A stretch of 18,813 bases of DNA. Source: Bacteroidota bacterium. GTDB lineage: Bacteria > Bacteroidota > Bacteroidia > Chitinophagales > Chitinophagaceae. The stretch is taken from positions 1-18,813 of the forward strand of contig JAFAAT010000194.1 of NCBI GenBank assembly GCA_023426425.1, given 5' to 3'. The position numbers and the translations under genes are program-made. This document shows positions 5,941 to 13,049 of this stretch, piece after piece. Within the stretch, counting starts at the first letter, position 1, and every line of letters starts with the position of its first letter. Under the pieces are notes generated by a model. That model was not told the DNA's origin, made no database searches, and saw only the letters and a list, made by a program, of their open reading frames with translations.

Positions 5941-7278
5941 CTATACCAGTTTGAAGCTTTCTATAAACTTTGTGGTGAAGTTTCCTTTACGGAAGTCTTC
6001 GTTGCGCATGAGTTGCTGGTGGAAGGGGATGGTGGTTTTGACACCTTCGATCACATATTCACTCAGCGCGCGCTCCATTGTATTGATGGCTTCTTCCCGG
6101 GTCTGAGCTACTGCAATGATCTTTGCGATCATTGAATCGTAGTAAGGAGGAATTGTGTAGCCTGCATAAATGTGAGAGTCTACACGAACGCCATGCCCGC
6201 CGGGAGTATGCAGTACGGTGATGAGACCCGGGCTTGGGCGGAAGTCGTTGTAAGGGTCTTCAGCATTGATGCGACATTCGATGGCATGCATCACAGGCTC
6301 GTAATTGCGCCCGCTGATGGGCACACCAGCTGCGATCTTTATTTGTTCCTTGATCAGATCATAGTTGATAACTTCTTCTGTCACCCCATGCTCTACCTGA
6401 ATACGCGTGTTCATTTCCATGAAGTAGAAGTTCCTGTGCTTGTCTACGAGGAATTCCACTGTGCCTACGCTTTCATAGTTGATGGCGGAAGCGGCTTTGA
6501 TGGCTGCCTCACCCATGCGCTGGCGTAGCTCGGGAGTCATGAATGGAGATGGTGATTCTTCTACCAGTTTCTGGTGCCGTCTCTGGATGGAGCAATCGCG
6601 TTCACTCAAATGGCAGACAGTGCCAAACTGGTCGCCTGCGATCTGGATTTCTATATGTCTTGGCTCTTCTACAAACTTCTCCATGTAGATGCCATCGTTT
6701 TTGAAGGCTGCACCTGCTTCCTGACGAGCGGTATTGTAGGCTTTTTCGAGTTCAGACTCTTCGAAGACGACCCTCATGCCCTTGCCACCGCCACCGGCTG
6801 TTGCTTTAAGGATGACGGGATAGCCCATGTCCTTTGCCAGGGACTTTGCCTCCTCTACGCTTTGGAGCAGACCTTCAGAGCCTGGGATGCAGGGAACCCC
6901 GGCAGCGATCATGGTTTCCTTAGCTGTCATTTTATCACCCATGCGAGTGATCATTTCAGGAGTGGGGCCGATGAATTTGATATTGTATTTGGCGCAGATT
7001 TCAGAAAATCCAGCATTCTCAGCAAGAAAGCCGTAGCCTGGGTGAATGGCATCCGCGTTAGTGATTTCAGCCGCTGCCATGATATGCGGTATGTTGAGAT
7101 AGGAATCTGCGCTCTGGGCTTTTCCTAAACACACTGCTTCATCTGCAAACCGTACGTGCAGGCTGTCTTTATCAGCTGTAGAATACACTGCGACGGTCTT
7201 TATGCCCATCTCGCGACAGGTGCGAATTACGCGCAATGCGATTTCACCACGGTTCGCTATTAGAATTTTTTTAAACAC
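5941..7278 (-). CDS. accC: Acetyl-CoA carboxylase, biotin carboxylase subunit
   Basis: 445 residues from a GTG at 7278; E. coli AccC has 449. It carboxylates biotin on AccB using ATP and bicarbonate, in the first committed step of fatty acid synthesis. The N-terminus FKKILIANRGEIALR (2-16) aligns with the conserved start of the family. The ATP-grasp features are the Gly loop AGGGGKGMRV (161-170), ERDCSIQRRHQKLVEE (226-241) and EMNTRIQVEHGVTE (288-301), which contains the catalytic Arg and Glu; the usual EHPVTE is EHGVTE here. An ATG at 7317 is in frame, but it lies in the loop of a terminator-like hairpin and would add 13 residues absent from the family, so I prefer the GTG. It lies 53 bases downstream of accB. 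Confidence 0.95.
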   Translation of the reverse strand: MFKKILIANRGEIALRVIRTCREMGIKTVAVYSTADKDSLHVRFADEAVCLGKAQSADSYLNIPHIMAAAEITNADAIHPGYGFLAENAGFSEICAKYNIKFIGPTPEMITRMGDKMTAKETMIAAGVPCIPGSEGLLQSVEEAKSLAKDMGYPVILKATAGGGGKGMRVVFEESELEKAYNTARQEAGAAFKNDGIYMEKFVEEPRHIEIQIAGDQFGTVCHLSERDCSIQRRHQKLVEESPSPFMTPELRQRMGEAAIKAASAINYESVGTVEFLVDKHRNFYFMEMNTRIQVEHGVTEEVINYDLIKEQIKIAAGVPISGRNYEPVMHAIECRINAEDPYNDFRPSPGLITVLHTPGGHGVRVDSHIYAGYTIPPYYDSMIAKIIAVAQTREEAINTMERALSEYVIEGVKTTIPFHQQLMRNEDFRKGNFTTKFIESFKLV

Positions 7279-7296
7279 CTTGATAGTTTGAAATGT

Positions 7297-7329
7297 AAAA
7301 TAAAAAGGCAGGAGCATGAGCTCCAGCCT
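7297..7329 (-). terminator. Terminator-like hairpin between accB and accC
   Basis: On the minus strand AGGC-x-GGAGC pairs with GCTCC-x-GCCT (7329-7320 with 7315-7306): 5 + 4 bp around one A·A or T·T mismatch, with a 4-base loop, followed by TTTTTATTTTA. It begins 3 bases after the accB stop and 51 bases before the accC GTG. It has intrinsic-terminator form and may act as a partial attenuator. Confidence 0.6.
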
Positions 7330-7331
7330 CC

Positions 7332-7832
7332 TTAAGCCGGTTCAACGAGGAAGAGAGGCTGGTCGTATTCCACGGGAGAAGCATCGTCGATAAGGACTTT
7401 GACAATACGTCCGCTAACCTCGCTTTCGATTTCATTGAAGAGTTTCATTGCTTCAATGATGCAAATTACCTGGCCTTGTTTGATTTCATCACCTACATTG
7501 ACATAAGCTGGTTTGTCGGGCGAGGGGCTGCGGTAGAAAGTACCGATCATCGGTGATTTGATTGTAATGGTGTTTGTACTGCCGGAATCTGCGGCAGGGG
7601 TGGCTGCGGGAGCGGATGGTGCTGCAGGAGCAGGCGATGGCGCAGGAGCATGGTATTGAGGCATAGGCTGGTGCATCATTTGCTGCATAGGCATTTGTTG
7701 CATAACTGCTGCACCTTCATTCATCTGAGACTGCTTGATGGTGATTTTGAATTCACCCTGTTCTACAGTAAGCTCGCTGATGTTTGATTTATTGATCGCT
7801 TTGATCAGTTCCTGGATTTGTTTGAATTCCAT
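7332..7832 (-). CDS. accB: Acetyl-CoA carboxylase, biotin carboxyl carrier protein
   Basis: 166 residues with ATG at 7832. It carries biotin between AccC and the carboxyltransferase. The short N-terminal segment (1-38) is followed by a flexible linker rich in Met, Gln, Pro and Ala (about 40-86). The biotinyl/lipoyl domain (88-166) has SPMIGTFYRSPSPDKPAYVN (93-112) with the bacterial AccB-type thumb insertion, and the biotinylation motif EAMKLFNEIE (127-136) with K130 as attachment site. It lies 103 bases downstream of efp with no promoter-like TAnnTTTG in the gap, so it is probably co-transcribed with efp. The efp-accB-accC order is a known conserved cluster. Confidence 0.95.
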   Translation of the reverse strand: MEFKQIQELIKAINKSNISELTVEQGEFKITIKQSQMNEGAAVMQQMPMQQMMHQPMPQYHAPAPSPAPAAPSAPAATPAADSGSTNTITIKSPMIGTFYRSPSPDKPAYVNVGDEIKQGQVICIIEAMKLFNEIESEVSGRIVKVLIDDASPVEYDQPLFLVEPA

Positions 7833-7935
7833 ATTAGTTTGTTTGCTGATTAGAAATGCTGATGTTTCTGGTGTGCTAGTTTACCACTCCCGGCTCAAGT
7901 AATGGACCCATCAGCACCCGGCACACTGAAAATGT

Positions 7936-8502
7936 TTACTCTTTTACACGCTCGACGTAAGCGCCTGTTTTTGTATCTATTTTGATCAGTTCGTCTGTGT
8001 CTACAAACAAGGGCACCATAACAGTGGCGCCGGTTTCTACGGTTGCGGGTTTGAGTGTACGTGTGGCAGTATCACCCCTGAGTCCGGGTTCTGAGTAGGT
8101 GACCCTTAAGTTGACGGTTGGGGGCAGCTCCACGCTCATTGGAAGTTCTGTTTCGGTGTTTACAAGGATAAAGCACTCCTGGCCGTCTTTGTAAAGTTCA
8201 GGGCGCTCGATCTTTGATTCTTCCATGAGGATCTGTTCGAATGTAGTGGTGTCCATGAAGTTGAAGCCGCTTTCATCCTTGTAGAGGAACTGGTAGGGGC
8301 GGCGCTCTACGCGGACAGGGTGAATGGTATCTCCTGAGTTCCACGTTTTTTCAATAGAACGGGAATTGTCGACACCTTTTAGCTTGGCCCAAACCTTAGC
8401 TGCGGCGCGGGCGGTTTTATTCTGACCAAATTCAATTATGCTATAAAGGCCATCATCGAGTTTGATGATCATCCCATTTCTAATGTCTGCTGTTGTAGCC
8501 AT
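7936..8502 (-). CDS. efp: Translation elongation factor P, with atypical EfpL-like tip loop
   Basis: 188 residues, full length. EF-P binds ribosomes stalled at polyproline between P and E sites and promotes peptide bond formation. Domain I (KOW-like) runs from MATTADIRNGMIIKL; domains II/III include VRVERRPYQFLYKD (63-76), YSEPGLRGDTATRTLKPATV and VPLFVDTDELIKIDT, as in ordinary EF-P. Domain I is odd: where most EF-Ps have VKPGKG or PGRG with the modified Lys or Arg at the tip, this one has FGQNKTARAAAKVWAK (25-40). It is about two residues longer and has no Pro-Gly. It resembles the SPTARGAATLYK loop of the EfpL/YeiP paralogue, which would place R32 at the tip. No modification-enzyme gene is nearby. 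It is likely the first gene of efp-accB-accC. Confidence 0.93.
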   Translation of the reverse strand: MATTADIRNGMIIKLDDGLYSIIEFGQNKTARAAAKVWAKLKGVDNSRSIEKTWNSGDTIHPVRVERRPYQFLYKDESGFNFMDTTTFEQILMEESKIERPELYKDGQECFILVNTETELPMSVELPPTVNLRVTYSEPGLRGDTATRTLKPATVETGATVMVPLFVDTDELIKIDTKTGAYVERVKE

Positions 8503-8523
8503 AAATTGTTTTTATACGGACTG

Positions 8524-8531
8524 CAAAAGTA
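8524..8531 (-). promoter_or_regulatory. Promoter -7 box of efp-accB-accC
   Basis: Minus-strand TACTTTTG (8531-8524) matches TAnnTTTG exactly, 21 bases before the efp ATG; expected leader about 15 bases. An imperfect -33 (TTCTG) lies about 18 bases upstream. It sits directly after the hutI terminator. Confidence 0.5.
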
Positions 8532-8542
8532 ATCATTCAGGT

Positions 8543-8572
8543 TAAAAACAGAAGAAGCCGTCGCGGCTTTTT
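8543..8572 (-). terminator. Terminator of hutI
   Basis: Stem AAGCCG/CGGCTT (8569-8564 with 8560-8555), extendable by three pairs including one G·U, with a 3-base loop. On the minus strand it is followed by CTTCTGTTTTT. It begins about 46 bases after the hutI stop and separates hutI from efp. Confidence 0.5.
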
Positions 8573-8617
8573 AAAACTGAGGGATCTGGTTGAAAATTGT
8601 TGATAATCAACCATTCA

Positions 8618-9859
8618 TCAGAAGACTGCCCCATCGATTATCATTTTCTCCACTGGGTTGTTGCCGAAATCGTAGGGGATGTAGGCGATTGAGGGGATAG
8701 GTTTGGTAAGGATCAGATTTGCCCTTTTACCTACTGCGATAGAGCCGAGTTCGTTTTGCATCTCGATTGCTGCTGCACCATTTAAGGTGACTGAGTTGAT
8801 TGCTTCCTCGGGTGTCATCCTCAGCTGTGTGCATGCCAGTGTGAGCAAAAGAGGAATGTTTCCTGAGGGAGATGATCCGGGGTTATAGTCAGTTGCGAGG
8901 CAGACGGGGAGGCCAGCGTCGATGAGTTTTCTGGCGGGCTGATAGTGCATGCCGAGGAAGAAGGCGGCAGAAGGAAGCAGCGTGGGGATTGTGTGGCTTC
9001 CTTTCAAGGCTTCGATTTCTTCATCGCCGACGCACTCGAGATGATCTACGCTGACAGCTTTGTGTTTGACACCGACCTGGACACCGCCGGAGTAGTGCAG
9101 TTGGTTTGCGTGGATCTTTGGTTTGAGCCCGTGTTTCCATCCCGCCTCAAGGAGTTTCTCTGTTTCTGCGACACTGAAGAAGCCTTCTTCGCAGAATACG
9201 TCCATATAGTCGGCGAGACCTTCATCTACGATCTGGGGCAACATCTCATCGATGATGAGGCGGAGGTAGCCTTCGTGGTCAGATTTATACTCGGGGGGAT
9301 AGGCATGGGCTGCCAGGAAGGAAGCTTTGATAGGAATGGGGAGGGATTCTTTCAGTCGCCTGATGACCCTGAGCATTTTTAGTTCTCCGTAGAGGCTTAG
9401 TCCGTATCCACTTTTTATTTCCAGTGCACCAGTGCCCTGGGCGATGACCTGTTTTACCCTTTGATAGCTGAGATCGTAAAGTTCTTCTTCGCTGATGTCG
9501 TTGAGTCTGCGGGCGGAGTTGAGGATGCCACCGCCGCGCTTTGCTATTTCTTCATAGCTCAAGCCTTTGATGCGGTCGACGAACTCCTGCTCGCGTGGGG
9601 CTGCGAAGACTATATGAGTATGGCTGTCGACCCAGGCGGGGAGGATAGTGCGTCCTTCTGCATCCAGGTTGTTTTCGGCAGCGACGAAATCCATGTCGCT
9701 CATTCTGCCGAAGCTATGGATCTTACCATCTTCCAGGTAGAGCCACGCGTTCTCAATGCAGGGCACAGTGGCCATTTCCTGACCCGCGAGTCTGCTTTTT
9801 TGTTTACCCTCTTTTTCGACGCAACAAAGCCTGGCAATGTTCGTTATCAATAGTTGCAT
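8618..9859 (-). CDS. hutI: Imidazolonepropionase
   Basis: 413 residues. This amidohydrolase-superfamily metalloenzyme hydrolyses 4-imidazolone-5-propanoate to N-formimino-L-glutamate, the third step of histidine degradation, in the cytosol. Visible signatures are the metal-binding DSHTH (78-82), FVDRIKGLSYEEIAKRGGGI (93-112), KSGYGLSL (149-156), AAHAYPPEY with H185 (183-191), HANQLHYSGGV with H250 (250-260), SVDHLE with H273 (270-275) and ATDYNPGSSPSGN with the metal or catalytic D324 (322-334). Length and motifs are complete. No hutH, hutU or hutG is in the window and the gene has its own promoter and terminator signals, so the pathway appears not to be clustered here. Confidence 0.96.
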   Translation of the reverse strand: MQLLITNIARLCCVEKEGKQKSRLAGQEMATVPCIENAWLYLEDGKIHSFGRMSDMDFVAAENNLDAEGRTILPAWVDSHTHIVFAAPREQEFVDRIKGLSYEEIAKRGGGILNSARRLNDISEEELYDLSYQRVKQVIAQGTGALEIKSGYGLSLYGELKMLRVIRRLKESLPIPIKASFLAAHAYPPEYKSDHEGYLRLIIDEMLPQIVDEGLADYMDVFCEEGFFSVAETEKLLEAGWKHGLKPKIHANQLHYSGGVQVGVKHKAVSVDHLECVGDEEIEALKGSHTIPTLLPSAAFFLGMHYQPARKLIDAGLPVCLATDYNPGSSPSGNIPLLLTLACTQLRMTPEEAINSVTLNGAAAIEMQNELGSIAVGKRANLILTKPIPSIAYIPYDFGNNPVEKMIIDGAVF

Positions 9860-9876
9860 GCGCTGGAATTAGGCAA

Positions 9877-9907
9877 CAAAAGTGCGGGAAAAATATTTTA
9901 CCGTCAA
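9877..9907 (-). promoter_or_regulatory. Promoter of hutI
   Basis: On the minus strand TTG (9907-9905), exactly 20 bases, then CACTTTTG (9884-9877), one mismatch from TAnnTTTG. Expected start near 9870, about 10 bases before the hutI ATG. It fits within the short gap after the upstream gene. Confidence 0.45.
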
Positions 9908-9914
9908 TAGCCTG

Positions 9915-10628
9915 TCAGGGGTTGGTGGAAGTGAGGCTACGTTCGTAGCCTTTAAATACCTGCTTCACATCGAAGTAGAGGCCTTCGAGGTTGTCATCAT
10001 TGCTCTTTAATGTAAGGTAGTCGCAATGGGAGTCGGTTAGTTGCTGATCGCCTGCGAACTCATATCCGAGGATGTTGATGATGTCATACTCGTGCGCAAC
10101 ATTCAAGACGTGAAAAGCTGTTTTCTCCGAAAGGCCATCGCCTGTGGCGAGGATAGTCTGCACGAGCTTCCTGAGCTTATCGAAATATATGTTGGCATTT
10201 GCGGAGTCTCCCATCTGCCTGTGGGCGACCCAGACGATGTTGATGCCTTTGAGGTCGAAAGGATTCTGGTGGAGGTTTGCGGTGCCGAGGCGGACCATCT
10301 CTTTCCAATGTTCGTCGCGTAGCTCGGAGTTTGTGCTCAGGAGGATCTTTATACTATCTGCCTGTGGCGTCTGGAAGAATGGTTTGTAGTTGTCCTGGAA
10401 GAAAGCTCCGAAGTAGAGCATGCGATAGTCCCGGAGGGTTAGGGTAGTATCGTGGTTGTTGTACCTGCTGAGAAGATTCTCATAGTAGAACATCGAGTTT
10501 TTGTCCTGAGTAAGTTTTTCTATTTCGTTGTAATCGGGTATTGAGTACCCTTCATCTGATTGAGCCCATGTTGTCAGGGAGAATCCCATCCATAAGACCA
10601 CTACTACCAATCTGCGCCACATAGCCAT
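9915..10628 (-). CDS. Secreted DUF4919-like protein of unknown function
   Basis: 237 residues from ATG at 10628 (a second ATG at 10622 is equally possible; a TTG at 10649 is less likely because it overlaps a -7-like TATAGTTTG). MAMWRRLVVVVLWMGFSLTTWAQ is a Sec signal peptide ending in a typical Bacteroidota WAQ cleavage site; there is no lipobox. The mature part begins with the acidic SDEGYSIPDYNEIEKLTQDK, then FYYENLLSRYNNHDTTLTL and YRMLYFGAFFQDNYKPF, the layout I associate with DUF4919. The rest is helical with tetratricopeptide-like spacing (FDLKGINIVWVAHRQMGDSA) and a C-terminal beta part FDVKQVFKGYERSL. It lies between the phoH terminator and the hutI promoter, so it is probably monocistronic. 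Exported location is likely; function unknown. Confidence 0.82.
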   Translation of the reverse strand: MAMWRRLVVVVLWMGFSLTTWAQSDEGYSIPDYNEIEKLTQDKNSMFYYENLLSRYNNHDTTLTLRDYRMLYFGAFFQDNYKPFFQTPQADSIKILLSTNSELRDEHWKEMVRLGTANLHQNPFDLKGINIVWVAHRQMGDSANANIYFDKLRKLVQTILATGDGLSEKTAFHVLNVAHEYDIINILGYEFAGDQQLTDSHCDYLTLKSNDDNLEGLYFDVKQVFKGYERSLTSTNP

Positions 10629-10664
10629 TCGTTTTTCGTTAAGAACCAAACTATATCACTTAGG

Positions 10665-10701
10665 TAGATAAAGAAAGTGCCAGCATTTCTGCCGGCACTT
10701 T
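10665..10701 (-). terminator. Rho-independent terminator of phoH
   Basis: A perfect 8-bp stem AAAGTGCC/GGCACTTT (10701-10694 with 10681-10674) continues inward by two more pairs after one mismatch, and is followed on the minus strand by CTTTATCT. It begins about 26 bases after the phoH stop. Confidence 0.7.
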
Positions 10702-10726
10702 AATCGAGGTTCTATTTCACGTTTGT

Positions 10727-11731
10727 TTATGATTTCAAACCTTCTCTTGCTTTCTGTTCTTCTTCCCTGCGCTGGTCGTCGCGCTCCTGATCCCGCTCAT
10801 ATGCTCTGATGATATGTATTACGAGTCTGTGACGAACGACGTCGGCTTCATCGAGCTCGATGTGGGCAATGCCGTCGATGTTTTTGAGGATGCGGGAAGC
10901 TTTGGCGAGACCTGATTTCTGGTTTTTGGGAAGATCTACCTGGGTGAGGTCGCCGGTGATGATTGCCTTTGCTGAGGCGCCGATGCGGGTGAGGAACATC
11001 TTCAGCTGAAGGTCTGTAGCATTCTGGGCCTCATCGAGGATGATGAAGGAGTTGTCCAGGGTACGTCCTCTCATGTAGGCCAGCGGTGCGATTTCGATGA
11101 TCCGGTTTGCCATGTAGTAGTTCAGCTTATCGCTGGGGATCATGTCGTCGAGTGCGTCGTAGAGCGGGCGCAGGTAGGGATCGATCTTTTCCTTGAGATC
11201 GCCGGGGAGGAAGCCGAGGCTTTCCCCTGCTTCGACGGCGGGGCGGGTGAGGATGATCTTCCGGACAGCCTTGTTCTTAAGCGCGCGCACTGCAAGCGCT
11301 ACAGCCGTGTACGTTTTACCTGTACCGGCGGGGCCGACTGCGAAGATGATGTCGTTCTTTTCGGTGGCACCGGCCATTGCTTTTTGGTTGGCTGTTTTTG
11401 CGCGGATGACCTTTCCATTGGGGCCAAATACCAGGATGTCGTTGTTGCCGGGATCTTCTACGGGTGCTTCGCCTTGTTCTTCATCGCCGAGGATCCGGGC
11501 GAAGTAGTTTTCGGAGAGGTGGCCGTTTCTTTCGAGATATTTGATTACCTGTGAGATCTTGCCTTGTGCGGATGCAACCTCATCCGGTTGTCCGGAGAGC
11601 TTGATTTGGGAGCCGCGGGAAAGAATTTTGAGCAGAGGAAATTTGCGCTTTAGGATATCGAACTTGCTGTTGTTAATGCCAAAGAATTCGATTGGATTAA
11701 CAGTTTCGAGATTAATGATAGTTTCTGTCAA
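10727..11731 (-). CDS. phoH: PhoH-family ATPase (PhoH-like protein)
   Basis: 334 residues. A cytosolic P-loop ATPase related to the helicase-type NTPase core; in several bacteria linked to RNA metabolism and ribosome maturation, but its exact role is unsettled. Residues 1-80 form a KH-like N-terminal region. The ATPase core has Walker A GPAGTGKT (133-140), TRPAVEAGESLGFLPGD (162-178), Walker B FIILDEAQN (229-237), TGDLTQVDLP (259-268) and the sensor-like ADVVRHRLV (296-304). The C-terminal tail (311-334) is highly charged. The start is a TTG at 11731: there is no in-frame ATG between the upstream stop (11759-11761) and residue 119, and an AGGA lies 5 bases before the TTG. It is separated from the downstream gene by a terminator. 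Confidence 0.94.
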   Translation of the reverse strand: MTETIINLETVNPIEFFGINNSKFDILKRKFPLLKILSRGSQIKLSGQPDEVASAQGKISQVIKYLERNGHLSENYFARILGDEEQGEAPVEDPGNNDILVFGPNGKVIRAKTANQKAMAGATEKNDIIFAVGPAGTGKTYTAVALAVRALKNKAVRKIILTRPAVEAGESLGFLPGDLKEKIDPYLRPLYDALDDMIPSDKLNYYMANRIIEIAPLAYMRGRTLDNSFIILDEAQNATDLQLKMFLTRIGASAKAIITGDLTQVDLPKNQKSGLAKASRILKNIDGIAHIELDEADVVRHRLVIHIIRAYERDQERDDQRREEEQKAREGLKS

Positions 11732-12177
11732 TTTGTTCCTGTTTACTTTTGATGTAATTTAAAGAATAAGGGTCATATATAAAGTTATAACAGTGTTAAC
11801 TCAGCCTGGTGGTGGAGTTTTCACTTTTCAAAGAACAATTACCGGGTCGCAAAGCGCAATTTTAAGTTTAGCTGGAGTTGTGGACACCGGCCTGCCCAAC
11901 AAGTTCAGCAATAATGATAGTGAATTTAAAAATACTGTGCCTTAGTAGGGTATAAATGGCGCGAATAGTTATTAACCGAATGTGCAAATCTTTTGGGAAG
12001 GAGTGGCGCGGTGGGGGAAAGCGGCCTGGGGAAAAGAGGGGAAACTGCAGGTAATGGGGAGGCCTGTTGCAGGCCTTTTACAGGCCTTTTACGCGCCTTT
12101 TACTGGTATGTGAAATGTGGAGGGGGATACCTATGTATTGATGCTGATTTTGTTTCAGTAAATTGTGGTCCAATTCA
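11732..12177. other. 446-bp gene-free region between phoH and the SDR gene
   Basis: This divergent region has no convincing ORF, tRNA or structured RNA. It contains an AGGA Shine-Dalgarno for phoH (11737-11740), the palindromic pair GTTATAAC and GTTAAC separated by 3 bases (about 11784-11800), a G-rich stretch (12000-12060) and the 11-bp-period array at 12059-12102. A -7-like TGATTTTG (12145-12152, one mismatch) lies 26 bases before the SDR ATG without a -33 partner. Confidence 0.6.
12059..12102 (-). repeat. 11-bp-period tandem array, 4 units
   Basis: On the plus strand: a degenerate GAGGCCTGTTG (12059), CAGGCCTTTTA (12070), CAGGCCTTTTA (12081) and CGCGCCTTTTA (12092). On the minus strand the units read TAAAAGGCGCG, TAAAAGGCCTG, TAAAAGGCCTG, then CAACAGGCCTC. 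Period and leading TAAA match the array at 3201-3255, although the rest of the unit differs. It lies about 75 bases before the SDR start. Confidence 0.78.
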
Positions 12178-12999
12178 ATGACAGATTTACGAGATAAAGT
12201 AGTGGTAATAACCGGGGCGTCTTCCGGGATTGGCAGGGCCATGGCGCAGGAGGCGCGGAGAGTGGGTGCTTTGGTTGCGGTGTGTGGGAGAAATATTGAG
12301 GCGCTGAAAGAGCAGTTTGGGTCGGATGAGGGCGTGCTGATGTACCGGGCCGATGTGAGTGTGGAGGAAGATTGCAGGCGTTTTATAGAGGTTGTGGATG
12401 AGCGCTGGGGGAGGTTAGATGTGCTGGTGAACAATGCGGGCATAAGTATGCGGGCGTTGTTTGAGGAGGTGGATTTGCGAGTGATCCGGGAACTGATGGA
12501 TATTAATTTCTGGGGGACGGTGTATTGTACGAAGTATGCGTTGCCATTGGTAAAGAAAAGCAGGGGTGTGGTAGTGGGAGTTTCGTCTATTGCGGGGTAT
12601 CGTGGGCTGCCGGGGCGAACAGGTTATTCGGCGTCGAAATTTGCGATGCAGGGGTTTCTTGAGGCGCTGAGGACGGAGTTGTTGCATACGGGTGTGCATG
12701 TGATGTGGGTTTCTCCGGGCTTTACGAATTCGAATATCCGAAATGTGGCGAGGAGTGCGGATGGCAGTGCACAGAAAGAAACGCCGTTGAAAGAGGAAAA
12801 GCTGATGAGTGCGGAGCAGTGTGCAGAGATTATTATTGAAGCGATAATGAATAGAAAGCGTACGGTAGTGATGACTTCGCAGGGTAGGCTAACGGTGCTT
12901 TTGAGCAGGTTTGTGCCTGGGTGGCTGGATAAGCTGGTGTACAGGCATTTTCTGAACGAGCCGGATTCGCCACTTATGAAGTATGAAACCAACCCTTAA
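12178..12999 (+). CDS. Short-chain dehydrogenase/reductase (11beta-HSD/DHRS7-like SDR)
   Basis: 273 residues from ATG at 12178 (an in-frame TTG at 12163 would add five residues). Classical NAD(P)-dependent SDR: cofactor loop TGASSGIG (12-19), D59 in RADV (57-60), NNAG (85-88), catalytic N110, S136/S137, Y150 and K154 in the YSASK motif, and SPGF (179-182). The segment GYRGLPGRTGYSASKFAMQG (140-159) resembles the 11beta-hydroxysteroid-dehydrogenase/DHRS7-like subgroup. R38 in CGRN (36-39), at the end of the second strand, suggests NADPH. The C-terminal tail (LTVLLSRFVPGWLDKLVYRHF) is hydrophobic and amphipathic, so membrane association is possible. Substrate unknown. The coding strand is very rich in G (GTG, GCG, GGG codons). 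Confidence 0.93.
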   Translation: MTDLRDKVVVITGASSGIGRAMAQEARRVGALVAVCGRNIEALKEQFGSDEGVLMYRADVSVEEDCRRFIEVVDERWGRLDVLVNNAGISMRALFEEVDLRVIRELMDINFWGTVYCTKYALPLVKKSRGVVVGVSSIAGYRGLPGRTGYSASKFAMQGFLEALRTELLHTGVHVMWVSPGFTNSNIRNVARSADGSAQKETPLKEEKLMSAEQCAEIIIEAIMNRKRTVVMTSQGRLTVLLSRFVPGWLDKLVYRHFLNEPDSPLMKYETNP

Positions 13000-13049
13000 A
13001 CTTAATTTACAGTCTATTAAAATGATTTATCCCATTTAAAATTTTTCAC

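Noticed and set aside
6172..7128. Long open frames on the plus strand across accC (for example 6574-7128).
   Set aside because: They are antisense to a clearly conserved accC, have no recognisable domain, and arise from its codon pattern.
8945..9853. Plus-strand open frames at 8945-9382 and 9461-9853.
   Set aside because: Both are antisense shadows of hutI, whose catalytic motifs cover the same bases.
11993..12181. A 62-codon plus-strand open frame upstream of the SDR gene.
   Set aside because: It runs through the 11-bp array and the G-rich stretch, overlaps the SDR start, and its composition reflects the repeat.
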